Shown one piece after another: positions 39,773-53,685 of a stretch of 64,000 nucleotides of DNA. The stretch lies in NCBI GenBank assembly GCA_023653785.1, contig JAMKCH010019746.1, positions 1 through 64,000 on the forward strand, in the 5' to 3' direction. Made by a program: the position numbers and the translations under genes. How positions within the stretch are numbered: position 1 is the first letter of the stretch; each line of letters begins with the position of its first letter. The notes beneath the pieces were generated by a model. It made no database searches, was not told the DNA's origin, and saw only the letters and a list, made by a program, of their open reading frames with translations. Source of the DNA: Ophioderma brevispina. Lineage: Eukaryota; Echinodermata; Ophiuroidea; Amphilepidida; Ophiodermatidae.

Positions 39773-41425
39773 TGTTTTGAATTAGAAGGACAATAAAGAT
39801 GGTACATGCGATATACCCATTAGTTTCACTTAGAAATTTCTTTTTATCAGAGGAAGGCGGAATGGAGAAGACATAATTCACATGGCCAAATAACCAAATA
39901 TATAATATATGTAATATATAAACGGGAATAAGTTTTGATTTAAAGTCGGCCTCGCCTGCGTAGTCTATTTCCGAGATATTTAATTGCAAAGCTGTGAAGG
40001 ACACATCTGTTTAAACACGAGTAGGAAATTACAGGAAATCGATGACACCGTGCACGTTGGTAAGGTTGAGCGTGAGAGGGCACATGACATAAGCTACCGT
40101 GAAAAACAACCGAACACGGAAGATCGTGTTTGTCAACATTGCAAATAGTGCCAGGTAAGCTTCACTTCCAGATTGTTGTTCTTATATATATTATTTTAAA
40201 TAATTATATCCTATTAATTATGATTGTTCTCTTCGCATCGTTATCAGTTTTAGTTATTTAGTTGTATGATGATATCAATTTATGTCTATGCTACATCGCA
40301 ACGATTCATATTTTGTAAATTGAAGCTGTGATTTTAATCTATTTTCTTGAAAATATTTTTCCCTCTTATGGTGTGACCTCAGAACAAAAGGTTAAACATG
40401 GACGTAACAAGGGTTACTTGTCAGAGGGGAAAATTCCCGCTTTCGAGGCAAATTTTCCCGGTTGGGAGGTGGTTTTGAGGTAGATTTTCCTGGTTGGAGG
40501 CGAAAATTTCCTGGTGAGCAGGCAAAAAAGGGCTGAGTTTGCATAAATTTAAAGATTTTTTCCCGGTCAAAGGTCTGGGGCACCTGCCCCCACCCTCGCC
40601 TGTTACGCTACTGATGCTAAATGATAGTCTCAGTTGGGGTCTTCTTGAAGGTGTATGTTTTGTTTTAGCACTTCTTGTGTAGTTTATGGTTCAGTATCCT
40701 GGAAAATTATTTTGGCACCAAGCTTACTTTATATGCAGGGAAAATAAATTGTAAGTGATTATCACTTTATTGTTTGTTATTTTTTACAACTAAACAATAT
40801 ATAGTGCGAGTCTGCAAGAGAGTGAATATCTTGAACAGGTTATTATTACCGGGGTAATAACTAACCCTAAAACACACTACGTATAGACCCTATGCAATAG
40901 GTAGCCATGATGTAGGGCAAGAGAGCCATAATGCATGACTATAATACATCCACCTTGAATTCCAGAGATGTTCAAGTTGTACAGGTGATTTGTCATTCAT
41001 AAATGCAGGCCAAAATAGACTGATTTTTACATCTTTTTGGCAAATCCGACGACGGGGAGTTATTAGTGTCATCAAGGAAAGACTTATTAGTGTCATAAAA
41101 AATGTCACCCAACACCAGCGCTAAAAATGTGATGTTCGTTCACACATTATTGAAGGAAATACACTGTTGCTCATAAAGTTGGAATATTTTTTTCAGACCC
41201 AATCTTAAAACGTATTTCTATTTGAACGCCTTAGTAATTATATTAGAGTAGGTGAATGATTACATAATGAGTCCCCACTACCCAGGTGAAGTGAATCCAT
41301 GCATAATTTTGAATTACGTAACAATACCATTTGTTGGGAGGTATAAAATGCCAGGCGTCTGTTGTTTGTTCCTTTTCTCTGCTCCAAGCCTGTGTGAGTC
41401 CATTTTTTCAGAGTTGGTACCTTTA
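39773..41425. other. Unassigned DNA
   Basis: A small tandem array of the motif GGCAAATTTTCCCGGTTGG (three to four diverged copies, 40.43-40.53 kb) sits between GTAACAAG and CTGTTACGC, perhaps a tiny MITE at about 40.40-40.61 kb. No gene. Confidence 0.4.
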
Positions 41426-42200
41426 CAACAAAAACTGGCACAGAGGTTCCCTATGCTATGCCTCGTCCAACGGCATTGTCAATACGCCGAAGAGTGCTTG
41501 CACACCGACGGGAATGTTACACACCCAAAGTCGCTGATTTTTATAATAATAATAATAATAATATACAACATTTGTATAGCGCCTTTTTCCAAGGATTCAA
41601 AGCGCAAGCCTATTATTATTACGCTGTCATCAGGAAATCGTCACAATCATTTCGCTTCATCTAGGCCGGCAGCTGGCGAAGCGCACATCCCTATCAGCAC
41701 TTAGATTGTAATATTCCCCATAATAGCTCCCCAGATTTCGCTTGGGTAAACGAGGCAATTGAGATTAAGTATCTTGCCCAGGGACACAAACACGTTGACT
41801 ACAGCGGGGCTCGAACTTAACGATTTGCAATGGTTTTATGATCATGAGTCCTGCGCTTATCCGCTGCGCCACACGTGGGGATATCGCAGACTACCGTCTG
41901 TAAAATCCTCAGACATCATTGAGAGGTGGGGCATTTCAGGCCACGAAAAATCTTCAGGACGACCGCGATTGACTACCGGACGAGATAATTACCGACTACT
42001 TATCCTGTGCCCGGAAATGCCAAAGAGCCGTCTTCATCGTTTGTGGAGAAGACACTATGGAATGGACGTTTCCCGCCAAACTTAAAATCGGAGATTGCTC
42101 CAACATGGTTATCGAGCAAGACGAATGACCAAATGTCCACGCCCAATCGTTCACCACAGAGTTGAACGGCTTCTTTCAGTATGACGGTGAGGTGCAGCGC
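41426..42200 (+). mobile_element. Tc1/mariner-like transposase N-terminal remnant, interrupted by a SINE
   Basis: Left part: MPRPTALSIRRRVLAHRREC and YTPKVAD, ending at 41535. Right part from about 41880: QTTVCKILRHH, then ERWGISGHEKSSGRPRLTTG, RLHRLWRRHYGMDVSRQT and HGYRARRMTKCPRPIVHHRV. Together they form a paired-type helix-turn-helix and linker of a Tc1-like transposase. The SINE sits inside the helix-turn-helix. The catalytic domain is absent. Confidence 0.8.
41536..41875 (-). mobile_element. tRNA-derived SINE with (ATT)n tail
   Basis: On the minus strand the head carries TGGCGCAGCGGATAAGCGC (A-box, 41852-41870) and GTTCGAGCCCC (B-box, 41806-41816). It contains TGTGTCCCTGGGCAAGAT and ends GGCGCTATACAAATGTTG plus (ATT)n at 41541-41562. 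The L2-like tail suggests mobilisation by an L2-type LINE such as that at 9.9 kb. Confidence 0.8.
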
Positions 42201-42476
42201 CTCCAGTGCAGGTGCTATGCTGGAATGCCCAGTGCTTTGCATTGACGGCTGAGTTTCAAGTGTCATCGGTGTAGCGCTGCAGGGCCGCTCACTGTCTGTC
42301 ATTATTTCTTCATTTTTTGCTGTTTGATGGATGTTTGGTGTGTATCGTGATTGTAAATGGACTGTGTGAGTATCTTAGAAGATGCAGTAACTGTATTTGT
42401 GCAATATTAGCTGATATTTTTGAGGAATGAACACTCCGCATAGCCAGAGTGTATACACCTTGTACTGTGTTGTTGT

Positions 42477-45400
42477 TTGATTGACCTCCATTTCACTACC
42501 GTCACTACGCCTCACTGCTCATCCGTAACCATGTATACGTATTCAAGAGAGGCACTTTTGAACATACGTGATAATAGCGTGCATGTTAGAGCTAGGCATA
42601 ACTTCAGTCACAGTGAATGGAATTTAATGAAAGAACTTAAGATTGCCAAAAGTACACGTCGTGGTTGTCGATCTGGGGTCAGTAAGCAGAGACAAATACA
42701 AACCCGTATATCGCAAAGATGGCAACATACTAGTGACATCAATCCCCGGGGTGTCCGTCACACGAACCTGGTAAACATACCGAAAACTGATCATTATGAG
42801 CCAAAGCAAAGTGTGTCCTTGCCTACGGTGTACTTATGTAACGCTCAATCATTAAACAATAAGTTTGATGAATTTAGTACAATCATTCAAACCCTTAGTG
42901 TAGATATAGCCGGTATATCTGAATCCTGGTTTTCCCCAAGTAAACCTGAAGAACATTTCGAGATTGATGATTATGTACTCATAACAAATGTCGGCCCGAT
43001 AGAAGAGGAGGGGGAGTTGCCATTTATGCACGTGAGACCCTTGGAGCCCAAAGATTTGATTATATTAAAGTGCCTGATCATCTGGAAGTAGTGTGGGTAA
43101 AAGTAATACCGCAGAGATTACCCCGTGATATTTCGATGCTTTCTTATGCCATGACATATTGCCCTGAGAAAAAGCACGAGAACGATCTCACTGATCACCT
43201 GTTGGATGGTTTCGATTATATAAGAACCAAACACTCTGATGCTGGTGTAGTAATATTTGGTGATATGAATCAACTGGATACCTCTCAGATTTGCTCTGGC
43301 AATAGTCTCTCCCAGGTTGTCAAAAAACCAACACGGAAGGACGCAATCCTTGATAAAATAATCACTAACATAGATCATTATTACAAAGAGCCAGAAATAT
43401 TTTCACCAATCGGGAAGAGTGATCATTCATGCGTACTGTGGTGTCCTTTGACCGGTTTACCTGTACAATCTAACAGATCGCGGTCGCGAATGGTACGACC
43501 AATGAGGGACTCGAATATTCGGGAATTTGGTCGATGGATAACTGATTGTGATTGGGTCGGTGTGTATGACGAGCAAACGGTGGCTGGCAAATGTAACATC
43601 TTCTACGAAACATTACAATCTGGTATTGATTTTTACTTCCCTGAGAAGACAGTCAGAGTCCATTCATCTGACAAACCTTGGATGACTAGCTATGTTAAGA
43701 GCTTAATCAGTGAGAGACAACAAGTTTTCCACCGTGAAGGACGTTCCAGCAGATGGAAACGCTTGCGTAATAAAGTTCGTCGCGAGATTTTTAGAGCCAA
43801 GAAAGAGCATTATAAATCCAGGGTTCAACGTTAAAAAAGGGCTAATCCGGGTGAATGGTATAAACAGATTAAACTCATGGCAAACTTAGGTAACACAAAC
43901 CATTATTCAACCTCCACCGGGTATTGATGTAAATGACTTTGAGAGTTTTGCTAATAGTATCAATGATATTTTTGCTTCAGTATCCAAGGATCTCGAACCA
44001 CTTGATACTACTAAGCTTCCGGCATATCTGCCTGATTTTAAACCATGTCCTATTGTAGAAGAGTTCGAGGTTTTCAGATGTTAAATAAACTTAAGGTGGG
44101 AAAAGCAGGGGGGCCTGATGGTATTTCTGCCAGGTTTCTTATGAATTGAGTAAACCACTTACAGATATCCTAAACCAGTCTTATAAAGAAGGGACTGTAC
44201 CATCACAGTGGAAAAAGGCTGTGGTAGTCCCAATTCCAAAAACCAAGCCCGCAAATTGGGAAAAATTAAGACCTGTTTCACTGACCGATCACTTTGCAAA
44301 AGTTGACGAGGGATTTATGGCTAAGTGGTTGTTAGAAGATTTAGAAAGTAACATCGATCCTAACCAATATGGGAATAGGAAGGGTGTTTCAACTACTCAC
44401 TACCTTGTGAAACTGATGGACACTTTGCTAAAAAATTCTGACAAACCTGGTCATGTTAGCTCTGTTGTTATCGCTGATTTCAGCAAAGCCTTTGATTTAG
44501 TCGATCATAATCTCTTAATTAACAAATTCATCACTCTTGGCGTGCGTCCATCAATTATTGCTTGGATTGCAAACTTCCTTGATGGAAGAGAACAGTGTGT
44601 CAGGTATAAGGGGCATAGTAGCAAGTGGGTAAAACTTAAAGGTGGTGTTCCACAAGGAACACGAATTGGCCCACTTGGATTTGGATTTGTGACTTTGGTC
44701 AATGACGCGGCTACGGATAATGCCCTTACCACATTAAAATATGTCGATGACCTCACCTTGATTGAGACAAGATCACGTGATAAACCTTCAGCCATGCAAG
44801 ACCATCTTGACAAATTTAGTGATTGGGCCAAGAATAACCATATGAAATTGAACCCTTCTTAATGTGCCCATATGAAAGTATCTTTTCTGAAGAAACAAGA
44901 TGAGGTTCAAGCTCTTTCAATTGATCAAGTTCCACTTCAAGAGGTCTCGGTAGCAAAAATACTGGGTGTCTATGTCAGTTCAGATCTAAAATGGAGTAAG
45001 CATATCTGTGAGGTGCTTAAGAAAGCTAACTCTAGACTGTATTTATTGAAGCTCCTAAAACACTTTAACTTGCCAATTGATGATCTTGTAACCATCTATT
45101 CTGGATTCGTTCGCCCAATTGCTGAATACGCGGCCCCTGTGTGGCATCCTGGGCTTGCTGTTCGTGAAGATCTCGCTCTTGAACGGATCCAGAAAAGAGC
45201 ATGTAGGATCATACTTGACAAAGGTTATTCTACTTATCATGAAGCTCTTGAGCTGTGCAACCTTCAGGCTTTACATGATAGGCGTGAACAACTTTATCTG
45301 GGTTTCTTCAACTCTCTTCAACTCTCTTCAACAACTGGGTGCCACCTAGGAGAGGTACCATACACGGCAGAGTACTACGAAACTCAGACAAATTTGCCCT

Positions 45401-45803
45401 GCCAAAATTTAGGACAGATCGTTACAAACAAAGTCCACTACTGTTCATGACTAAATTGTACAATGACCACAGCTATTAATGTATTTTCTATGAATGTGAA
45501 TTTATGTTCTGGTGATTTCTTTGTTGATCAGTGAATGGTGTTTGAATGGTATGTGTTTGTGTGTTAGTGTTAGAAGTGAGTGTGAGAGTGTGTGGACATG
45601 GTTGGTAGTTAATGGTGTGAGTGGTGTGTATGTCTTTACTATATTTTTTATTATATTTTGTTTTTAATGATATAATGATTTATAAAGATATACTTTTTAA
45701 TATAATGATTTTATTTGTGTATAATATTGTAAAATTGTTGCAATTCAGCTTTTATACGTGCTGCAATGACAATTTTTAATAAACCTTTAATGAAATGAAA
45801 TGA
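42477..45803 (+). mobile_element. CR1-like LINE, near complete, frame-broken
   Basis: The first ORF piece (42477-43091) has MYTYSREALLNIRDN and the start of an AP-type endonuclease (YLCNAQSLNNKFDEF, DIAGISESWF). The second (43070-43834) continues GDMNQLDTSQI, VVKKPTRKDAILDKIITNI and the catalytic GKSDHSCVL. Reverse transcriptase follows at 44146-44862: RPVSLTDHFAK, ADFSKAFDLVDHNLLINKF, GGVPQGTRIGPLGFGF and the catalytic box YVDD. The thumb and C-terminus are at 44872-45450. The 3' end is AATAAACCTTTAATGAAATG AAATG-type repeats at 45777-45803. Stops or shifts at about 43.03, 43.83, 44.08 and 44.86 kb make it inactive as given. The 5' limit is uncertain. Confidence 0.85.
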
Positions 45804-48456
45804 CATCCTCCATAGAAACGTGAATGTTGAAAATACACGCTGCACAGCACACATAATTGGTATAGGGAAATGCACGTAACTCGACTTTTTGTGAAGTCAT
45901 TACTCCCAACAGAAGCCTGTTTTGGATATAGTATCTTTACAGAATGTAAATTAAATTTGTTATCTTTCTATTAATATTTATGGGCTTGATCTATTTCACT
46001 TGAACAAAATTCGAAACAAATTAATTTCTCAAAATTGAGCAGAGTGAGGGTTCGAACTTTTGCCAGGAGAGATTAGGGATCATTCTTAAACACTTAGACT
46101 AGCGAGGGATTTGTTGGCGATGTCGGGATTTTAATTCAATATAAACCTTCACGGAATAAAGGCAGACTCGTGCGTATATACAAAGCTATACAATGCATAC
46201 ACGTAACAACAGAAACGATCAACATCATGTCATTAGATGAACTGTGGCTATTAAAGATGATACTGTGATACATGAAAGTTAACTAAGGAAAGAAATTTCG
46301 CTTCCGGGAGGTGCTCACTCTCTTTTTATTTTATTGCCACTGGATTGACAGCAGCCATTACACGGCTAACCACTGACCCTCGGCGGTGTCTTTAATTAAT
46401 TTTTATGATTGTTTGTAGCAAGAAATCATTGCGTGTGTAAGACAACTTACAAAAAACCTGTTCAAATCGTATCTATCACTTGCTATTGAAAGTGAAAAGT
46501 GCCAAAAAATCGATGGTGGGCCTTTGTAGTTCGCGGGGTGAATAGCAAAATCGCCCAGTTGGCTACCAAATGTGGCTTGGCAAACTCTGCGTCGATTGCA
46601 AAGGCTTCGGGCGGGCGTATGTTTATGCACACTTCAATATGGGGGCCCCACCGGCGCGCGGGTAATTGGTGAGAGTAAATAGACTAGTATGTGACATCAT
46701 CCTCATTATAGTTTGTTCTTCACTGCTCGCGTGGAAGAGCTTGTTGAATGGGCAGCTGACCTTGGCATTCGGCAGGGAATATCTGCCTAAATAGCGGATG
46801 TTTCGGCTAAGTATTCATGCCGAAATGCGGGCTAACTCATTACCCTGCCATACCAGGGTACCTGCCGAAATAATGGGCTAACCAGCGTAGTTCGGCATGG
46901 AGGGATCTATAAACTAAATGTAACTAGGTTCCTTTGTTTACATTGATATACGGACGTAGGACGCATGGGGGGGGGGGGAATAAGTGTTCTCAGACTCAGC
47001 TCTTACGAAAGGGCTGAGGAATAGTAAGGGCGGGACCTTTATTTAACATTTCATGACGAAAAGGCGGCTTTGTATTTTTTAGAAGAGCAGGAGGTGTTAA
47101 AATTGTCAATTCAATACTGACTGTATCAGCATATAAAAGAATATGATCTGTGGCCTTAAATGTTAGGGGTAGGGTTAGGATATTCATTATGATGACATAT
47201 CTTCTAGCTATTGGAAATACAACGCTCCCATCGTAACTAAAAAGTTACGAAGTTGGAATTCGGGATTTTAGGTGACAATCTTTAGTTCTTATTGACATAT
47301 TTTAATTAAATATAAAATATATTTCGAAATCTCTGAGTCGCCTTTTAAAAAAATATCATTTTCTTGCCCAACATATTCGCAGAAGATGCCAAATGGTTGT
47401 TCAAAGCACTTTTTAAATAATAGACATATTATGTAAATCCCGGGTCGATTTCTTCAACAGATTATTCAAATTAATTTAACACGGGAAACTAAATTAATTA
47501 ATTACTTATGCAAGCTTTAGAATGACACTTAAGGCATCCCTCACAACGCCTTGAGTGAAATGACCTAATAAAACTACATTACTTTTTCTGCCGGCTTTTC
47601 ATGTGTATTTCAATCATCTGAAATAGCAAGTCTCGATATAATACGTTATTCAATTTTGACCGATGAGAGATGTTTTAGACGTCTTTGAAAAGCGCTTCTT
47701 TCAACTAAAGATTGAAACTACAAAATGTATTGGAGTTATTCGTTTTCTATCTAAGCATTGACAATTGAAAAGGACATTCGAGGACAGTCGCAGACAGTGA
47801 AAATGTTCATGAATAAGAATTGAACTGTACCTCTTCCTTCTCGTGTCTGCAAAGAACATAATGACTTATTGGTGTATTTATCGAGATCCACTTTCTATAC
47901 TACTTTCCTTCTTCCCCGGTGTGGCAGGAGATATAGTTCTCCGGACTCACAGTCCGCTACAATGTGATCGAAGACTGGGACACTCGATCGTTACTCTTCA
48001 TGCAACATTAGTTTCACGCGTTATCCGTGTCGTCTATGGCGTCCGGACTATAAGGGCTTCTGCCGGATCATAGCTCCTTTACCCGGCTCTATCGTGTCCT
48101 GTCTCTTTATCTGTCTATCTTTGTCTGTGTCCGTCTGTCTTGCTCTTTTTGCGCTAGTCTGTCTTTGAATCTCATTTTCCACCATATCGATAATAATTCA
48201 AATTATGCATACATGTACAACATACCACACATAACATTACTACACGAGGCACGGTACTCAAATTGAAAAAAAAAGAATATTCAGCAGTGACTTCGCTCGA
48301 GTGGAAACTGTTATCTTCCATTAACTAATAATTCAAAATTCCAATGTTGAGCAAAACATTTTCCTATATCGTGTCCTGGCAACGTACATCTAACCAAACC
48401 AATACACCAAAAACTGTAAAAGACATAAAATCAATTTAGTGATTAAGAATTATACA
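45804..48456. other. Unassigned intergenic DNA
   Basis: No gene recognised. A repeated phrase TGCCGAAAT-GGGCTAAC occurs twice near 46.82-46.88 kb. 47990-48075 is shared with 37.8 kb. A pyrimidine-rich TGTC repeat lies at 48.1-48.17 kb. Confidence 0.4.
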
Positions 48457-48965
48457 TTAAAACCCTCGTCTTACCGAAGGGGGGGGGGAGGGGGAGGTGG
48501 TTACCACCCCCCCCCTTCAGGTATTTCTCCGGCTTGCTAAAAACCCCTTTTTGGTGCCAAATTATTTCAATTGAAATGTTTCCCCTCTTGTCCATCACCA
48601 AAAACAAACATCCACCGGGGTATAGGTAAGAACAGGGTGATCCCAAAGTGATGGATGGGGGGGGGGGGTGCCCGCCCCCTTCGGAAGGAAAGAACCAACA
48701 TGCCTAACCAGCACCATGAACATCCACTGACACTTGATTTTGGTACCAATTGATAGCTATGGTCCTCTGCTTTCCATTGATACCAAACTGAGTACCAACA
48801 TCCTATCATACGTCACAATGACGTCATAAGTTTGCATGTCAGCAAACTGCCATTTCCATAGACACACAGTGAAAAATTCAATTTTTCGCCAAAAAGGTAA
48901 GGAAAATCAGATTTTCATGAGGTTTTTGACTCTACTTGATGGGAAATGACTAGTTTTAAATAATG
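48457..48965. mobile_element. TTAA MITE, CCCTCGTC family, copy 3 (truncated)
   Basis: Starts TTAAAACCCTCGTCTTACCG AAGG plus G-run. Shares CGGCTTGCTAAAAACCCC, CAAAGTGATGGATGGGG, ACTTGATTTTGGTACCAAT and GATAGCTATGGTCCTC with copy 1 at 8.5 kb and in part with the others. The right end is lost after GGAAATGACTAGTTT. Confidence 0.75.
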
Positions 48966-51900
48966 ACTCGTGAAGAGGGCCAACAGAATGGTTTAATGTT
49001 TTTCCTGTTTCTGATGGTGATTGGGTGATGAGAAGGTCTACTCAAAACAACATCACAGGGATAAGATCTAGAGTTTGCAGATGACATCGCCCTATTGTCA
49101 TCCAGCTTCCATACACATTAAAACAAATAATATGAGTGCAATTGGCAAAATTGTGTTGGATTGAAAATAAATGAGAGAAGACTAAAAACCTGAGAGTGAA
49201 CAACAAACATGTCAGAAGCTGTACGCTATAAGAAAAGGAGCCCACTGTGAGCAAATACGGCGGAGCGTGAAGAGACACACATAAGGCTTGAGCGGGTTAA
49301 AATACAGTCCGGATAAACAAAGCAAGGAGAGCTTTCACAAAACTGATCAGGTATGGAGATCCAAGCAGTATATCAGACAAACCCAAGTTAAAGCTATACT
49401 TTTTGCTTTGTAAGCGCTTGTGCTTCGTATAGCAATCATATAAATACATGATATGAAGTGTGTATAGGCTATTACGGTATTCATGACGAATAGCTCAAAT
49501 ATATCCTTTCTAACCGCAAGTTGGTCAGTTAAATTTGTAACAATTTGGCTACATTTATATTGTCAAGAAACATAGTTCTTCAAAAAACATCTCAAAATTG
49601 CGTTGGCTGGAAATATCAACTCTGAATTTCATCCTTGGATTTCAGACATTATTGTATTTTTTCAGTGAAAGCACAAACAATCGCATATCCCGCGCATCAC
49701 AATAGTCATAAACGACGGTGACACCATACGATCCAATGTTACGTATCAATTCTATAGACCTATTCACTCCCCGGTGGCCCAGTGACCTCTCAACGTAAGT
49801 AATATTTTATTGCCCTTTTTGGGTGAATCTTGTCAAAGAATTTGGGTATACAAAAACGCCCGTGGTGCCTCATTGTGAATTGACAAGGTCTTGCGCCCGT
49901 TGGTGGTCAAGGGGGGGGGGGGGGAGGTCCATATGGACACTAACTACAGAGCATTTCCCATCGGATATTTCAATAAAATCATGGATGTCAAGACTTACTC
50001 TAAAACATTAACAACATAACAAGGAATATTGAAAAAAAAAATTATTCGACCTTGACATTAGGGGTGAAACATTGATTTTAAGGAGTTGCCAATGCCCAAT
50101 TTTACCAAAAGAGGATTTTGTTTTTGAATTTTCTCTAACATGATACACTTAAAATTGAACGAGTAGGTGTTTAACGTTATGAATGTTAAATTAATTATGT
50201 TTAGCCAAAACAGGGGGTTGTTAGATAAATTTTACTATTTTTAATAAGCCGTTTTTCCGAGCAATATATTTACCATTCATATTTCCAGGGAAATAGAGTA
50301 CAGATCAAGTACATAATAGTATTATTTGGTTAAAGTGACAGGAGGAGATTTTTTAGGATATGAATTTCTCTCATATTTCACTGGACGGTTGTTTTTGTGT
50401 AGACCACCTTACGGAACGGTTGGAAGGGGTATTGGACAAAAAACAAGGGCAAAAAAACCGCAAAAAACCGCGTTGAACTTGACGCTATCGTAAACGTTCC
50501 CATAGAAAACCATGCGTTGGAATTTCTGTATGTGAACGACAGAGACTATAAATCCATCATCTTATACATAAAGGACGGCGTATTCGGGCTATTCACTTAG
50601 GTGTGATCTAATGCATTCCAAATATGTAAAAACCCTAGGTTCGAGAAAAATTGGGGGGGGCGCTTCTTTCTGGGGATCTCCTCATGTCTCTAAATGAAGT
50701 TTAATTCGTATTTGTTGTGATCGTAACATAGTCCACATAATGATGAGCACCAAAGGGCAAAGGTTACCGTTACGTGGCAAATTAATTTTTGTAATGGTAT
50801 GCCCGTGGGTGGTAGGGGCGAGGGTCAATGGGGACTCTAAACCTAATGCGATTGTGGTTCGCACACATGTAAAAGGTTTTTTGCGGGATAACAAGCTGAC
50901 AATTGGACACCTTAGGTGTTAATATGGTCGTATTGTTTTATTTAATAACTGCGTTTCACAAAAATGTCGTATGTTCTAAAACCACTTCATCACACGCGGG
51001 TCCTATCTTGCCGATTGTCAGTTGCTGTTTCACAGAACGCAATCGACTATGTTTTATGTAACGATCGTCGAGTAATAATCTCGCACGAAAAAACAATTTG
51101 CATAGTCTCTTACATATGCAATGTTTGCCGTTTTCACCATGAGGGGACAGTAGAACTTCTCAGGTGACTAATGGATTTAAAGTGAAGTAGATTTTAACTT
51201 AGTTTGTATTGATTTTATGAATGGCTTCGTTAGACTAGGGGGCCGTGGACCAAGAACCAAACTATGTATAACCAAAATTAGGTTGCCCCATGAGGGGGCA
51301 AGGGCAAAACCAAGTGTAAATCATAATAAAGTATTACAATCACATAACTTTCTGTTCCCGCACATAAACTGGGCAAATTCTTAACAATAAAATGTCTTTT
51401 CCCCAATATCAGAGACCAATGGATATTTATCGACTTCAGCAAACCATGAACGAAAGATATTACAATGGGCCCGGTTATGTGGGGCCATGGTTATAGCCAG
51501 GTGTTACACCTCCACGATTCGGGTTGAGTGGCAAAATACCCGTCCTCTTCACAATAACTAACAGTGTACATTATAATATAGGTGTTGACACTAAATTTCT
51601 TCTGAAAAAGCGGTAAATGGAATAGAAATGAAGTAAGCCAATGAGTTAAGGATTTTGGTTCTGCACAAGTTGTAGGTCAAAGCTTGCCCAGCAACATTCT
51701 CTCATGATGTTTGTTCTTGTTCGTCGAATAATGATGAAAAACATGGCCAGAGTTAATTGAACGCACTATAGAAGACTCAATATTTATTTATTTGTGAATG
51801 AGGTTAAGTATTTTGTCATGAAAAATACTCAATCGAAAAATTGGAGAGCGGTAACAGTGAAATCCTCTTCAGCTGCGCGACAAATATAACAATGGTCCTG

Positions 51901-53150
51901 CACTAGATGAAAGGGAATCTGAAGTGTTTTTCTACACCGCATACCGGGCCGGGGATGGAATATCTTTACTCCATTGGTTTGCTGAAGTCATATGGCATCC
52001 ACTAGTCACTGTTATTGGGGAAATGAAATTGAAGAGACCATTTTATTATTTTTCAAGAAAATGTGCCAGTTTATTTGTGGGAAACAGACGGTTATATGAT
52101 TTAATAATTTATATGAATTTCACTTGGTTTCCCCTAGCCCACGATGGAGAAAACAAACAAAACAACAGCATAGAGGACATGTCCAAAGCCTACAGGAAGA
52201 AAGAGATAAGAAAGGAACAGGGGGTGATACCATTCAAAACCAAGTCGTCTCCGTGCTGGGGCGCTGACATTTTGACATATTGCACGATATAATTATTAGT
52301 TTGGGTTGCTTGTATAACAAATAATGTCAATTCGATACAAACAATCGCCAAAATATCAGTTGTTGGAGTTGGGGGCGATGGGTGGTTAAATTTTGTCCTA
52401 CCCATGGCCACACAACGACAGAAATGACACATCAGTGTCTTGATTTTAAATAAACCGCCTCAAATGAATACATCTTTTCACTAAAGCGCGCATTAATTAT
52501 GAGAAGAAAAAAAGAGTATTGGCACAATGTTCCAGGGACACTATTATTACACCTGGCACGCTAAACCACACAATTAATTTGTATCACTACCGTTAGTGTA
52601 TTGCAAAGCGGCACCCACATAGTGGAAGAGAAGCGGGGGCAGTCATTGCTTTCTATTGCTTCGGTACTCATGTTTTCTTTGTGGTCGGCAAAACATGGCA
52701 GAAACGGGGTGATTTCTAAAGAGAACGAACGTTTTGCCTCTCTATCTATATAGAACCTCTTGAGAAGGAGGAAGCACATCGACTTCAACCATACGATTTT
52801 AAATCGGTTTATCCATTCCACCCGCACAAAGAGGGATTCAACGCGACCCTTTGGCATCGTAATCCCTATGCCGCAATCGAGAGCGGCGACGAGCAATCAT
52901 TACTGGAGAGAATTTTTATATATAGAACACGTTTAAAAGTGTAAAAGTATATTGCAATTACAACATTGTTCCGGCGTCCGGTTGTGTATTTGTTGCTGTT
53001 TCGTTAAATACGCAGGGTTTGTACATCTTATGCGTTCAGCTTAGTTGCACAAGACTATAGAAATAAAGGATGAAGTTTTGACTAAATTTGACGTGTGACC
53101 CGGGTGGAGGGGGGGGGGCCGTTTGGTTTTCGTTGGACCCATGCTCGTTC
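48966..53150. other. Unassigned intergenic DNA
   Basis: About 4.2 kb. G16 run at about 49.91 kb. ORFs of up to 122 codons (for example 51924-52292 and minus 52561-52896) show no domain, signal peptide or family resemblance and are judged chance. Confidence 0.4.
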
Positions 53151-53164
53151 CAGGGTTACTGAAA

Positions 53165-53685
53165 GTGACCCCTCCTAAAGCCCCCAGTCAACACTGGAGA
53201 GGCGATTGCCTGGGATTGCCCGCGAGTGAGAAATCGTGCGGACGTCCCCAGGCCATCGTAAGATTTTGTGTCAATCGTGTGTAGCAGTCACACTATAAAA
53301 TTAATCTACGATCATCTACGATAAATGGCAGAAACAAACCCGAAACAAACACAAGACTAGTGGCACAAACAGTGGCACAACAGTCCTTGGTGGTGACACG
53401 TGGTGGCACAACGGTCCTCACATAGCGCGCAATTGGTCTATATACGTGCGATTAATCGCGGATAGTCGTACATAGTCTTCCACCAACGTGCTATTAATCG
53501 CAACCACTCTAAACAATGACCAATCGTACGATATCGGCGACTACATACGACTTGACGTGCCACATCGCACCGACCAAATGAGATTGTAGGCGATTGTATG
53601 CGACGGTCAAACCTTGGTTCAATCGCAGAAGGTTTTTTGAACATTGACCTCTGAAAAACCTGGTGTCTGGGCTCTGCGACAGGAG
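53165..53685. repeat. Possible MITE rich in short inverted GCGATTGTACG-type motifs
   Basis: Contains many versions of CGATTG/CAATCG (53.20, 53.27, 53.45, 53.52, 53.59 kb) between CCTCCTAAAGCCCCCAGTC and the approximate complement at 53.66-53.68 kb. Terminal repeat match is weak. Confidence 0.35.

Noticed and set aside
51924..52292. 122-codon ORF as a hypothetical gene
   Set aside because: No splice context, domain, signal peptide or repeat-family match; length is within chance expectation for this much DNA.
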